Origin: Streptomyces sp. P9-A4
Lineage (GTDB): Bacteria; Actinomycetota; Actinomycetes; Streptomycetales; Streptomycetaceae
Assembly (NCBI RefSeq): GCF_036634195.1
Contig: NZ_JAZIFY010000001.1
Location: 5,404,501 to 5,468,500 of the forward strand
Direction: 5' to 3'
DNA: 64,000 nucleotides
The position numbers were made by a program, and so were the translations under genes. This document shows, piece by piece, positions 54,901 to 62,860 of the stretch (its first letter is position 1; each line of letters starts with the position of its first letter). The notes below the pieces were generated by a model. It saw only the letters and a program-made list of their open reading frames with translations. It had not been told where the DNA came from and searched no databases.

Positions 54901-55883
54901 TCGTTGGCGTCGCCACCGGTCGACTCGTAGATCGCCTGGAACGACTTGAGCTCGACGCTCTCGGAGTTCAGCGCGGCCTCGCCGTAGAGGCGGTCGCCCT
55001 GCTGGAGCCGTCCGGCGGTCTTGTCGCCCTGGGGGAGGGCGCCGGCGATGATCGCCTGCTGGATGGAGGCGTACTCCTTGGCGGACGAGAACGCGGCGAG
55101 CGCGCGGGTCCGCTTGATCATGTCGGGGTTGCTGGTCGCCTGCGCCATGTCCTGGGACAGGCTCAGCAGCGAGCGGACGAGGCGGCTGTAGGCCTCGACC
55201 GTCACCGAGTGGGAGACGCCCTTCTCGTAGGCGTTGCCGCGGATCGTGTTGAGCTGGATGACCTGCGAGGCGATCTGGCTGACGTTCTGCCGGATGCTGC
55301 GCAGCGCCTCGTCGCCGTCGGTGGACGGGATGTCCTCCGTGGCCTCGAGGAAGGCCTTGTACTCGCGGTCCGTCTTCCGGCGGTTGTTGGCGACCTGGTA
55401 GTCGCTGACCGGGCGGCCGTTGGCCAGCGGACCGGCGGACAGGTCGCGCTCGGCCTGCAGGGCCTGCGCGAGGTCGGTCGCCTCACGGGTCAGCTTGGTC
55501 AGCAGCTGCATGTGGTCGAGCTGCTCCATGTCCTGGAGCGACTCACTGATGCGGATGCCGCCCAGGGCGGTCGCGGCGACCACGGGGAGGGTCAGCAGTG
55601 CGACCAGGCGCGTGGAGATGCGCCAGTTGCGCAGGGCTATTCGCGGGCCGACCTCGTTCTCGGCGCGGGGCTTGACGGAGGCCTCGGCCGGCTCGGAGGG
55701 GGCGGCCGCCGCGTTCGCACGCCTGCCGCCGTCACCGCCGTCGGACGGGCCCTGACCCTGGTTCGGGGTGCGCGAGGCCGAGGGACCGCGGTCGGTACGC
55801 GGTTCCTGCTCCGCCGGAGCATCCGCTCGGCCCTGGCGGGCCTGGGGAGACCCCGAGCCATCCCTCTTGAAACGTCCCTGCAC
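51918..55883 (-). CDS. cvnA: Conservon 2 sensor histidine-kinase-like protein
   Basis: 1321 residues. Basic, Ser/Pro-rich N-terminal tail (~1-85), membrane helix near 92-112, NIT-like sensor domain with AERDLSAGPLANGR, second helix near 405-425, HAMP, HATPase_c with LLENATSFSS and DTGIGLSPEDL. The C-terminal ~550 residues are Gly/Pro/Gln-rich and include 51-bp tandem repeats. GTG 55883; no strong Shine-Dalgarno. It heads conservon 2. Ligand unknown. Confidence 0.92.
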   Translation of the reverse strand: MQGRFKRDGSGSPQARQGRADAPAEQEPRTDRGPSASRTPNQGQGPSDGGDGGRRANAAAAPSEPAEASVKPRAENEVGPRIALRNWRISTRLVALLTLPVVAATALGGIRISESLQDMEQLDHMQLLTKLTREATDLAQALQAERDLSAGPLANGRPVSDYQVANNRRKTDREYKAFLEATEDIPSTDGDEALRSIRQNVSQIASQVIQLNTIRGNAYEKGVSHSVTVEAYSRLVRSLLSLSQDMAQATSNPDMIKRTRALAAFSSAKEYASIQQAIIAGALPQGDKTAGRLQQGDRLYGEAALNSESVELKSFQAIYESTGGDANELTASLNSGNPSILAAEKYAERVLKSDDAMPGGAKRGHLNFTDEYGTKIAAMNRIERGLLGDMESMARELRQDSQREAIINGALILLVLGVSLIGAFVVARSMIRSLRRLQDTATKVAQDRLPELVKQLSESDPQDVDTSVESVGVHSRDEIGQVAAAFDDVHREAVRLAAEQALLRGNVNAMFTNLSRRSQGLIQRQLSLISELESREADPDQLSSLFKLDHLATRMRRNGENLLVLAGEEPGRRWTRPVPLVDVLRAAASEVEQYERIELSSVPATEVAGRVVNDLVHLLAELLENATSFSSPQTKVRVTGHALPDGRVLVEIHDTGIGLSPEDLAAINERLASPPTVDVSVSRRMGLFVVGRLSLRHGIRIQLRPSDSGGTTALVMLPVDVAQGNKKPMPKQGAGGQGAMPPGASAPGGRLPAGPGAAGGPGGTRPGQGGAPTAGLLGAGAGPARGQVGTSGPRAALPAREGAPLTGGPQSRNPQQQPQPQNAQFDQTGQLPQIPPAPQAPGQDAMRPGPGGGLIGGAASAIPSRTDVWGNQGNQANQGGRPGNQAGQGAPQAGPGAPQQQQPHGQAPQGNQPAGYDFPRAELPGGNPQPQRPQAASWGNDPAQQPVRRPQQEMSPLDAPRGHEEPETPGLFGAPAAPQGPGSTGQFPRPDFGAPQQQPQQGRPQQAPQVYQGGVQDPASTAQFPRPDFGAPQGPGSTGQFPQPDFGAPQGPGSTGQFPQPDLGAPQGPGSTGQFARPDFGAPQQPQPQQPQAPQAYQGGQQQQFGRQPFVPQAQQQAPQGRPPAPRQRTGEDFGAPRPAEPVRQQPQQPQLQQPRRPEALPPASGAGDGRTPLYDTLETNWFHQEQAQQQAQQQDPAQTTQTPVVAQPSAPVPADGGRQNGGAAWRTSPNDELVRQAERVRKPAAGGVTTSGLPRRVPKANLVPGTAQEQAHSAGPQVSRAPDDVRGRLTNLRRGIQQGRQAGNSTTGNHHLGPNHQQER
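52636..52840 (-). repeat. 51-bp tandem repeat inside cvnA of conservon 2
   Basis: Four successive copies with exact 51-nt period; each encodes a 17-residue unit close to GAPQGPGSTGQFPQPDF. A further diverged copy occurs at 52902-52950. The repeat lies in the cytoplasmic Pro/Gln-rich tail and is a likely site of length variation. Confidence 0.85.
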
Positions 55884-56375
55884 TAGCGTCGCAACCTCTG
55901 GACCAGGCGCCCTTCCGGATGAACGGAGAGGACGGTGTCGGCGTCAATCGGGGCGCGGAGCGCCCCAGGTGGTCGTCGGTGACCGGCGCAGTTCCCCCTT
56001 TCCCGCCACATGGCCGGCGCTGCGTTGCGCCCCCTGCGCGCCGGCTTGAAACCCGCGGCGGTGCGTGGAATTCCAGCACAGTGCCGGATCTCCAACAAGG
56101 GCCTCGTGGCGCGCCGCGAGGGGAATGACAACCCGTGCCCGAGGGGTCACCCCATGTAGAAGATGATCACGGAGGATTCGGACTTTTCCCCTCCAATGGC
56201 CGCGCGTACCCGTGTGTCCCAGTCGACATGATCAGGAGCGGAATAGATCGTTCAGTGGCGTAATGTCCCTTTCCGTGACCAGGAGTGGCGGTCCGTAATG
56301 CCCGGAATGTATCGCCAGTGGTGAGCAAACTCACACGCTGATCGATGTCTTAGCCATGCATTCGAAGGGAATCGC
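55884..56375. other. Divergent intergenic region upstream of conservon 2
   Basis: 492 nt without an acceptable ORF. It holds a hairpin GGGGCGC-gga-GCGCCCC (55950-55966) in the cvnA leader, a GC-rich inverted repeat near 56012-56044, and AT-richer sequence with several GATC sites (56160-56260) that may carry the divergent promoters. I can not place -10/-35 elements reliably. Confidence 0.5.
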
Positions 56376-56654
56376 ATGTTTAGCCTGACGCTTTACACCC
56401 CTTCGCGCCCGCACGGGGCGCCCGTACCGGAACAAGGTCAGATCACCGCGATGAAGACGACGACGCCCGGCACCACGGCCAACCCCCGCCGTTCCACCCT
56501 CGTCCACCTCACGGACGCCGCAGAGCTCGGCCGGGGCGCCCGGCCGGAGTACGCGGTCGAGCTGCCCACGAACACGGCCAACCCCCGCCGCACGATCCTC
56601 ATGCAGGCCCCCGCGCCGTACGAGCCCCAGCCGTACGCCACCGCGTCCCGCTGA
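56376..56654 (+). CDS. Small protein with internal TANPRR repeat, unknown
   Basis: 92 residues. It contains two similar segments, TTANPRRSTLVHL and TNTANPRRTIL, separated by ~30 residues, and a PYEPQPYATASR tail. GAAGGGA at 56364-56370 is well spaced before ATG 56376; an alternative start at 56451 would give 67 residues. Divergent from conservon 2. No membrane segment, no family recognised. The duplicated motif might be a binding or modification site. Confidence 0.5.
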   Translation: MFSLTLYTPSRPHGAPVPEQGQITAMKTTTPGTTANPRRSTLVHLTDAAELGRGARPEYAVELPTNTANPRRTILMQAPAPYEPQPYATASR

Positions 56655-56753
56655 CCCCGGCGGGGGACTCCACGGGTCATCCGGCGTCACATCCCGCGTC
56701 ACCCGTGTCATCCACCCCGGTGATATCGCCGTTCGGCCACCCTCGCGCCGCGT

Positions 56754-56776
56754 TAGCCTGGAGCGTCAGACTCCAG
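56754..56776 (+). promoter_or_regulatory. Promoter region of the FAH-gltX operon
   Basis: TTCGGC (56732-56737), 16 bp, TAGCCT (56754-56759), followed immediately by an inverted repeat CTGGAG-cgtcaga-CTCCAG (56758-56776) that could be an operator or 5'-UTR hairpin. Confidence 0.35.
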
Positions 56777-56805
56777 CCAGCACCAAGTGAGGGGCGAAAG
56801 CACTC

Positions 56806-57591
56806 GTGCGCATCGCCAGATTCTCCATCGACGGCAATGTGGCCTTCGGCGCCGTCGAAGGCGAGGGAACCGTCGAGTCCGGCGGCCTCGTCCTCGACAT
56901 CATCAAGGGCATCCCGTACACCGACTTCGAGCTCAGCGGCACCAAGGTCCCGCTGAGCAAGGTACGGCTCCTGCCGCCCGTGCTCCCCAACAAGGTCGTG
57001 GCCATCGGCCGCAACTACGCGGAACACGCCGCCGAACTCGGCAACGAGGTCCCCGACGTCCCCGTCGCCTTCTTCAAGCCCACCACCTCGGTGATCGGCT
57101 CCGGCGACGCGATCGAGTACCCCTCCTTCTCCAACGAGCTGCACCACGAGGCCGAACTGGCCGTGGTCATCGGCCGCATGTGCCGCGAGGTGCCCCGCGA
57201 GCGCGTCAAGGACGTCATCTTCGGCTACACCTGCGCCAACGACGTCACCGCCCGCGACGCCCAGCAGCGCGAGAAGCAGTGGGCCCGCGCCAAGGGCTTC
57301 GACACCTCCTGCCCCCTGGGGCCCTGGGTGGAGACCGACCTCGACCCCCGTGACCTGACGATCCAGGCCACGGTCAACGGCGAACAACGCCAACTGGGTC
57401 GTACGAGCGACATGATCCGCTCCATCGAGGACCTGGTCGTCCACATCACCGAGGCCATGACGCTGCTCCCCGGCGACGTCATCCTCACCGGCACCCCCGC
57501 CGGGGTCGGCCCCCTCAACGTCGGCGACGAGGTCGCCGTCACCATCGAAGGCATCGGCACTCTCACCAATAAGGTGATCAAGCGTGGCTAA
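56806..57591 (+). CDS. Fumarylacetoacetate hydrolase family protein
   Basis: 261 residues with an N-terminal cap (~1-60) and the FAH fold: NKVVAIGRNYAEHAAELG, FFKPTTSVIG, the metal ligands in HHEAELAVVIG (ExE), YTCANDVTARDAQ and GTPAGVGPL. Family members hydrolyse or decarboxylate diketo acids; the substrate is not predictable here. GTG 56806 has GAGGGGCG upstream. Its end overlaps gltX by 8 nt, so the two are co-translated. Confidence 0.92.
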   Translation: MRIARFSIDGNVAFGAVEGEGTVESGGLVLDIIKGIPYTDFELSGTKVPLSKVRLLPPVLPNKVVAIGRNYAEHAAELGNEVPDVPVAFFKPTTSVIGSGDAIEYPSFSNELHHEAELAVVIGRMCREVPRERVKDVIFGYTCANDVTARDAQQREKQWARAKGFDTSCPLGPWVETDLDPRDLTIQATVNGEQRQLGRTSDMIRSIEDLVVHITEAMTLLPGDVILTGTPAGVGPLNVGDEVAVTIEGIGTLTNKVIKRG

Positions 57592-59056
57592 CGCGATCCG
57601 CGTCCGTTTCTGTCCCTCGCCGACCGGCAACCCCCACGTGGGTCTGGTCCGCACCGCTCTCTTCAACTGGGCCTTCGCCCGGCACAACGAGGGCACCATG
57701 GTCTTCCGCATCGAGGACACCGACGCCGCACGCGACTCCGAGGAGTCGTACGACCAGCTCCTCGACTCGCTGAAGTGGCTCGGCCTCGACTGGGACGAGG
57801 GCCCGGAGGTGGGCGGCCCGCACGCCCCCTACCGCCAGTCGCAGCGGATGGACATCTACAAGGACGTCGCCGACAAGCTGCTCGCCGGCGGGTACGCGTA
57901 CCCCTGCTACTGCACCACCGAGGAGCTCGACGAGCGCCGCGCCGCCGCCCGCGCCGCCGGCCGCCCGTCCGGCTACGACGGCCACTGCCGCGACCTCACC
58001 GCCGAGCAGAAGGCGGCGTACGAGGCCGAGGGCCGCGCGTCGATCGTCCGCTTCCGGATGCCCGACGAGCCGATCACCTTCACCGACCTGGTCCGCGGCG
58101 AGCTGACCTTCACCCCGGAGAACGTGCCGGACTACGGCATCCTCCGGGCCAACGGCGCCCCGCTCTACACGCTGGTCAACCCGGTCGACGACGCCCTGAT
58201 GGAGATCACCCACGTCCTGCGCGGCGAGGACCTGCTCTCCTCCACCCCCCGCCAGGTCGCGCTCTACAAGGCGCTGATCGAGCTGGGCATCGCCAAGGAG
58301 ATCCCCTCCTTCGGCCACCTGCCGTACGTGATGGGCGAGGGCAACAAGAAGCTCTCCAAGCGCGACCCCGAGGCCTCCCTCAACCTCTACCGGGAGCGCG
58401 GCTTCCTCCCCGAGGGCCTGCTGAACTACCTCTCGCTGCTCGGCTGGTCGTTCTCGGCCGACCAGGACCTCTTCACCATCCCCGAGATGGTGGCGAAGTT
58501 CGACATCGCCGACGTCAACGCCAACCCGGCGCGCTTCGACCTCAAGAAGGCCGAGTCGATCAACGCCGACCACATCCGCATGCTGGACGTGAAGGCCTTC
58601 GCCGAGGCCTGCGAGCCCTGGCTGAAGGCCCCGCACGCCAACTGGGCGCCCGAGGACTTCGACCGCGCCGCCTGGGAGGCCATCGCGCCGCACGCCCAGA
58701 CCCGGATGACCGTCCTCTCCGAGATCACGGCCAACGTCGACTTCCTCTTCCTGTCCGAGCCGGTCTTCGACCAGCCCTCGTGGGACAAGGCGATGAAGGG
58801 CGAGCCGGCGGCCCTGCTCACCACCGCCCGCGAGAAGCTCGTGGACGCCGACTGGAGCGACCCCGAGTCCCTCAAGAACGCCGTCCTGGTCGCCGGCGAG
58901 GCCCACGGCCTCAAGCTCGGCAAGGCCCAGGCCCCGGTCCGCGTCGCGGTCACCGGACGCACGGTCGGCCTGCCGCTCTTCGAGTCCCTGGAGATCCTGG
59001 GCAAGGAGAAGACCCTGGCCCGCATCGACGCGGCCCTGGCGAAGCTCTCCGCCTGA
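57584..59056 (+). CDS. gltX: Glutamyl-tRNA synthetase
   Basis: 490 residues, class I aminoacyl-tRNA synthetase. HIGH-like motif in FCPSPTGNPHVGLVRTALFN, KMSKS-like KKLSKRDPEAS near residue 252, and the Glu-specific insertions. In actinobacteria lacking GlnRS it also charges tRNA-Gln, which fits the neighbouring tRNA-Gln and tRNA-Glu genes. GTG 57584 overlaps the previous stop. Confidence 0.97.
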   Translation: MANAIRVRFCPSPTGNPHVGLVRTALFNWAFARHNEGTMVFRIEDTDAARDSEESYDQLLDSLKWLGLDWDEGPEVGGPHAPYRQSQRMDIYKDVADKLLAGGYAYPCYCTTEELDERRAAARAAGRPSGYDGHCRDLTAEQKAAYEAEGRASIVRFRMPDEPITFTDLVRGELTFTPENVPDYGILRANGAPLYTLVNPVDDALMEITHVLRGEDLLSSTPRQVALYKALIELGIAKEIPSFGHLPYVMGEGNKKLSKRDPEASLNLYRERGFLPEGLLNYLSLLGWSFSADQDLFTIPEMVAKFDIADVNANPARFDLKKAESINADHIRMLDVKAFAEACEPWLKAPHANWAPEDFDRAAWEAIAPHAQTRMTVLSEITANVDFLFLSEPVFDQPSWDKAMKGEPAALLTTAREKLVDADWSDPESLKNAVLVAGEAHGLKLGKAQAPVRVAVTGRTVGLPLFESLEILGKEKTLARIDAALAKLSA

Positions 59057-59082
59057 CCCCGGCCGCGCGGTACGGTCGAGCC

Positions 59083-59802
59083 ATGACCATCCGCGCGGTG
59101 CTGTGGGACGTCGACGACACGATCTTCGACTACGCACGCGCCGACCACGCCGGCATGAGCGCGCACCTGACGGCCGAGGGCCTGGTGGACGGATTCGACT
59201 CCGTCGACCGGGCCCTTCGTCGTTGGCGGGAGCTGACCGCGCTGCACTGGCGCCGCTTCGAGGCCGGCGGCGTCGACTTCCGGGAGCAGCGCAGGGACCG
59301 CGTCCGGGACTTCCTGGCACGGCCGCTGAGCGCTGCCGAGGCCGACGACTGGTTCGACCGGTACGTCTCCCACTACGAGGCGGCCTGGGAGCTCTTCCCC
59401 GACGCCGTCCCCGTCCTGGACCTGCTGGCCGATGACTATCGTCACGGGATCCTGTCCAACTCCAGCATCCACAACCAGGACCGCAAGCTGCGGGTCCTCG
59501 GCGTACGGGACCGCTTCGAGGCCGTCCTCTGCGCCGCCGAACTCGGGGTGGCCAAACCGGCCCCGGAGGCCTTCCACGCCGCCTGCACCGCCCTTGAGCT
59601 GCACCCGAACGAGGTGGCGTACGTCGGGGACCAGCCCGACATCGACGCCAGGGGAGCGGTGGAGGCGGGCCTCAGGGGCATCTGGCTGGACCGCGCGGAC
59701 ATCGGCGGGCGCCCCGAACTGAACCGGATCACGGACCTCCGGCAGCTTCCGGACCTGCTCAGCGGGGATACCCGTTTTGGAGCACCGTCCACCTTCGGGT
59801 AA
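59083..59802 (+). CDS. HAD-superfamily hydrolase
   Basis: 239 residues. Motif I WDVDDTIFDYARADH (DxDxT), motif II ILSNSSIHN, motif III GVAKPAPEAF and motif IV YVGDQPDIDARGA; the cap lies between ~18 and 85. Probably a phosphatase of small phosphorylated metabolites. TACGGT six bases before ATG 59083 and no Shine-Dalgarno indicate a leaderless start. Its stop overlaps the -10 of the tRNA promoter. Confidence 0.9.
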   Translation: MTIRAVLWDVDDTIFDYARADHAGMSAHLTAEGLVDGFDSVDRALRRWRELTALHWRRFEAGGVDFREQRRDRVRDFLARPLSAAEADDWFDRYVSHYEAAWELFPDAVPVLDLLADDYRHGILSNSSIHNQDRKLRVLGVRDRFEAVLCAAELGVAKPAPEAFHAACTALELHPNEVAYVGDQPDIDARGAVEAGLRGIWLDRADIGGRPELNRITDLRQLPDLLSGDTRFGAPSTFG

Positions 59803-59805
59803 TGT
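59777..59805 (+). promoter_or_regulatory. Promoter of the tRNA cluster
   Basis: TTGGAG (59777-59782), 17-bp spacer, TAATGT (59800-59805). It lies at the end of the HAD gene, about 90 bp before the first tRNA. Confidence 0.65.
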
Positions 59806-59895
59806 TCTTCCTGCGCCGAGGGGAACAAGCCGAAAGGCAAGAACCCGGAAAGCGCAAGCCGAGCAAGATCCTCCCTGGTGGGGAAGTTGTTCCGG

Positions 59896-59967
59896 TGGCC
59901 TATGGTGTAATTGGCAGCACGACGGTTTCTGGTTCCGTTAGTCTTGGTTCGAGTCCAGGTAGGCCAG
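59896..59967 (+). tRNA. tRNA-Gln (CUG), copy 1
   Basis: 72 nt; acceptor TGGCCTA pairs with TAGGCCA, discriminator G, T-arm GGTTCGAGTCC, loop TTCTGGT with anticodon CTG. The closing pair of the anticodon stem is T-T (ACGGT/TCCGT), unlike copy 2. Confidence 0.93.
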
Positions 59968-60009
59968 CTCGCAGAGCTTTATCTGCAACCCGTGGATGGC
60001 ATCCACAAA

Positions 60010-60082
60010 GCCCCCGTTGTGTAGCGGCCTAGCACGCCGCCCTCTCAAGGCGGTAGCGCCGGTTCGAATCCGGTCGGGGGTA
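60010..60082 (+). tRNA. tRNA-Glu (CUC), copy 1
   Basis: 73 nt; acceptor GCCCCCG with CGGGGGT, anticodon stem CCGCC/GGCGG, loop CTCTCAA with anticodon CTC, T-arm GGTTCGAATCC, discriminator A. Identical to copies 2 and 3. Confidence 0.95.
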
Positions 60083-60166
60083 CAGATCCATCCTGCGGAT
60101 CACTTGGGTAGCTCCCGGTGGATCCGCGGTGACATCACCCGGCTCGTGCCGGGTGGGATCGCTAGG

Positions 60167-60239
60167 GCCCCCGTTGTGTAGCGGCCTAGCACGCCGCCCT
60201 CTCAAGGCGGTAGCGCCGGTTCGAATCCGGTCGGGGGTA
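60167..60239 (+). tRNA. tRNA-Glu (CUC), copy 2
   Basis: Same 73-nt sequence as copy 1: acceptor GCCCCCG, anticodon CTC, T-arm GGTTCGAATCC. Confidence 0.95.
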
Positions 60240-60253
60240 CGGTGTAACCACCA

Positions 60254-60325
60254 TGGCCTATGGTGTAATTGGCAACACTACGGTTTCTGGTACCGTCATT
60301 CTTGGTTCGAGTCCAGGTAGGCCAG
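60254..60325 (+). tRNA. tRNA-Gln (CUG), copy 2
   Basis: 72 nt; same acceptor and T-arm as copy 1; anticodon stem ACGGT/ACCGT fully paired, loop TTCTGGT, anticodon CTG. Differs from copy 1 in the D-arm (GGCAACAC vs GGCAGCAC) and in the stem and variable region. Confidence 0.94.
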
Positions 60326-60364
60326 CTCGCAGAGCTCATCTGCACCGCGGATCTGATCCGCAGG

Positions 60365-60437
60365 GCCCCCGTTGTGTAGCGGCCTAGCACGCCGCCCTCT
60401 CAAGGCGGTAGCGCCGGTTCGAATCCGGTCGGGGGTA
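60365..60437 (+). tRNA. tRNA-Glu (CUC), copy 3
   Basis: Same 73-nt sequence as copies 1 and 2; last tRNA of the cluster. Confidence 0.95.
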
Positions 60438-60443
60438 CAGAGA

Positions 60444-60477
60444 GAAGAAGCCCTTCCCTTCGGGGGAGGGCTTCTTC
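60444..60477 (+). terminator. Terminator of the tRNA cluster
   Basis: A 15-bp stem GAAGAAGCCCTTCCC / GGGGAGGGCTTCTTC (one T-G) capped by a TTCG tetraloop, 6 nt after the last tRNA. Confidence 0.8.
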
Positions 60478-60572
60478 GCTGTCCGGGGACCGTTGGACGG
60501 ATCCGTACACAACTCCGGCCCACCGCTGCGGCGTTGAAGCGGTGGGCCGGGGCCGTACGGAAGGAAGGGACG

Positions 60573-61289
60573 TCAGCCGGTGCGGCGCAGAGCCTCGGAG
60601 AGGCGGGCGGCGGCGTCGATGACCGCCTGGGCGTGCATCCGGCCCGGGTGGCGCGTCAGACGCTCGATCGGCCCGGAGACCGACACGGCGGCCACCACGC
60701 GGTTCGACGGGCCGCGCACGGGCGCGGAGACGGACGCGACGCCCGGCTCCCGCTCACCGATCGACTGGGCCCAGCCGCGGCGCCGTACGCCCGAGAGGGC
60801 CGTCGCCGTGAAGCGGGCGCCCTGCAGGCCGCGGTGCAGCCGCTCGGGCTCCTCCCAGGCCATCAGGATCTGCGCCGAGGAGCCGGCCTTCATCGTCAGC
60901 GTCGAGCCGACCGGGACGGTGTCCCGGAGACCCGAGAGACGCTCGGCCGCCGCCACACAGATGCGCATGTCGCCCTGCCGGCGGTAGAGCTGGGCGCTCT
61001 CGCCGGTGACGTCGCGCAGATGCGTCAGCACCGGGCCCGCGGTCGCGAGCAGACGGTCCTCACCGGCCGCCGCCGCCAGCTCCGACAGGCGCGGTCCGAG
61101 AATGAACCGGCCCTGCATGTCACGCGCCACCATCCGGTGGTGTTCCAGTGCCACGGCGAGACGATGTGCCGTGGGCCGTGCGAGTCCCGTCGCCGCGACC
61201 AGTCCTGCGAGGGTGGCCGGACCGGACTCCAGGGCGCCCAGGACAAGGGCTGCCTTGTCGAGAACGCCTACGCCGCTAGAGTTGTCCAT
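60573..61289 (-). CDS. ndgR: IclR-family regulator of leucine and other amino acid genes
   Basis: 238 residues. HTH: LDKAALVLGALESGPATLAGLVAATGLARPTAHRLAVAL, then the IclR ligand domain (VGSTLTMKAGSSAQILMAW, GWAQSIGEREPGVASVSAPV). In Streptomyces, NdgR (the LtbR orthologue of Corynebacterium) lies next to leuCD and regulates them. The context, divergent from leuC with a shared 140-nt promoter region, matches. ATG 61289 is used; a second upstream ATG at 61310 is in frame but would put seven odd residues in front. Confidence 0.93.
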   Translation of the reverse strand: MDNSSGVGVLDKAALVLGALESGPATLAGLVAATGLARPTAHRLAVALEHHRMVARDMQGRFILGPRLSELAAAAGEDRLLATAGPVLTHLRDVTGESAQLYRRQGDMRICVAAAERLSGLRDTVPVGSTLTMKAGSSAQILMAWEEPERLHRGLQGARFTATALSGVRRRGWAQSIGEREPGVASVSAPVRGPSNRVVAAVSVSGPIERLTRHPGRMHAQAVIDAAARLSEALRRTG

Positions 61290-61301
61290 GCAACGATATT
61301 C

Positions 61302-61322
61302 GCGTCTCACTCTGTGAAACGC
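61302..61322. promoter_or_regulatory. Candidate NdgR operator between ndgR and leuC
   Basis: GCGTCTCAC (61302-61310), TCT, GTGAAACGC (61314-61322): eight of nine arm positions are complementary. It lies 13 bp before the ndgR start codon. A related TCAC-tctg-GTGA lies at 61347-61358, and AAGTTC...GAACTT at 61323-61345. NdgR binding is inferred. Confidence 0.5.
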
Positions 61323-61429
61323 AAGTTCAATTTCCCGAGGAACTTGTCACTCTGGTGAGGCGGCCGCACAACGGCCCGCGAAACGGGTCTCTAGTTGTGC
61401 CGGCGTAGACGTCGGCCGGAGGGAAAGCG

Positions 61430-62854
61430 ATGGGTAGGACACTCGCGGAGAAGGTCTGGGACGACCATGTCGTCCGGCGCGCAGAGGGCGAGCCCGACCT
61501 CCTCTTCATCGATCTGCACCTGCTGCACGAGGTGACCAGCCCCCAGGCCTTCGACGGCCTGCGCCAGAACGGCCGGCAGGTGCGGCGCCTCGATCTCACC
61601 ATCGCCACCGAGGACCACAACACCCCGACCCTCGACATCGACAAGCCGATCGCCGACCCGGTCTCCCGCGCACAGCTGGAGACCCTCCGGAAGAACTGTG
61701 CCGAGTTCGGTGTCCGGCTGCACCCGCTGGGCGACGTCGAGCAGGGCGTCGTCCACGTGGTGGGACCGCAGCTGGGCCTCACCCAGCCCGGCACCACCGT
61801 GGTCTGCGGCGACTCGCACACCTCCACGCACGGCGCCTTCGGCGCGCTGGCGTTCGGCATCGGCACCAGCCAGGTCGAGCACGTGCTCGCCACCCAGACG
61901 CTGCCGCTGGCCCGCCCCATGACCATGGCGATCACGGTCGACGGCGAGCTGCCCGAGGACGTCACCGCCAAGGACCTGATCCTGGCGATCATCGCGAAGA
62001 TCGGCACCGGCGGCGGCCAGGGCTACATCCTGGAGTACCGGGGCTCCGCCATCGAGAAACTCTCGATGGAGGCCCGGATGACCATCTGCAACATGTCGAT
62101 CGAGGCCGGTGCCCGCGCGGGCATGATCGCCCCCGACGAGACCACCTTCGCCTATCTGAAGGGCCGCGCCCACGCCCCCGAGGGCGAGGACTGGGACGCC
62201 GCCGTCGCGTACTGGAAGACCCTGGAGTCCGACGAGGACGCCGTCTTCGACGCCGAGGTCGTCATCGACGCCGCCTCCCTGGCGCCGTTCGTCACCTGGG
62301 GCACCAACCCGGGCCAGGGCGCGCCGCTTTCGGGACACGTCCCCGACCCGGCTTCGTACGAAGACGCTTCGGAGCGCCTCGCCGCCGAAAAGGCCCTGGA
62401 GTACATGGGGTTGGCCGCCGGACAGCCGCTGCGCGACATCAGGGTCGACACCGTCTTCGTAGGCTCCTGCACCAACGGCCGCATCGAGGACCTGCGCAAC
62501 GCCGCCGGTCTGCTCGAAGGCCGCAAGGTCGCCGACGGCGTCCGCATGCTCGTCGTCCCCGGCTCGGTCCGGGTGGCGCTGCAGGCCGTCGAGGAGGGTC
62601 TGGACAAGGTCTTCAAGGAGGCCGGGGCCGAATGGCGGCACGCGGGCTGCTCCATGTGCCTGGGCATGAACCCCGACCAACTGGCTCCCGGTGAGCGCTC
62701 CGCGTCCACCTCCAACCGCAACTTCGAGGGCCGGCAGGGCAAGGGCGGCCGGACCCACCTGGTCTCGCCCCAGGTCGCCGCCGCCACCGCCGTCCTGGGC
62801 CATCTGGCCTCCCCGGCCGATCTGTCCGACGTCGCCACCACCGCGGGGGTCTGA
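61430..62854 (+). CDS. leuC: 3-Isopropylmalate dehydratase large subunit
   Basis: 474 residues of the aconitase superfamily. 4Fe-4S ligands: Cys in [13 protein letters not shown] (near residue 347) and the CSMCLG pair (near 407-410). [21 protein letters not shown] and [11 protein letters not shown] are typical. GGAGGGAAAG lies upstream of ATG 61430. Pairs with leuD; isomerises 2-isopropylmalate and, in the isoleucine branch from citramalate, citramalate. Confidence 0.97.
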   Translation: MGRTLAEKVWDDHVVRRAEGEPDLLFIDLHLLHEVTSPQAFDGLRQNGRQVRRLDLTIATEDHNTPTLDIDKPIADPVSRAQLETLRKNCAEFGVRLHPLGDVEQGVVHVVGPQLGLTQPGTTVVCGDSHTSTHGAFGALAFGIGTSQVEHVLATQTLPLARPMTMAITVDGELPEDVTAKDLILAIIAKIGTGGGQGYILEYRGSAIEKLSMEARMTICNMSIEAGARAGMIAPDETTFAYLKGRAHAPEGEDWDAAVAYWKTLESDEDAVFDAEVVIDAASLAPFVTWGTNPGQGAPLSGHVPDPASYEDASERLAAEKALEYMGLAAGQPLRDIRVDTVFVGSCTNGRIEDLRNAAGLLEGRKVADGVRMLVVPGSVRVALQAVEEGLDKVFKEAGAEWRHAGCSMCLGMNPDQLAPGERSASTSNRNFEGRQGKGGRTHLVSPQVAAATAVLGHLASPADLSDVATTAGV

Positions 62855-62860
62855 GGAACC

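Noticed and set aside
60372..61358. A long forward open frame over the last tRNA-Glu and antisense to ndgR
   Set aside because: It begins inside a tRNA gene and is antisense to the clear IclR protein; not a gene.
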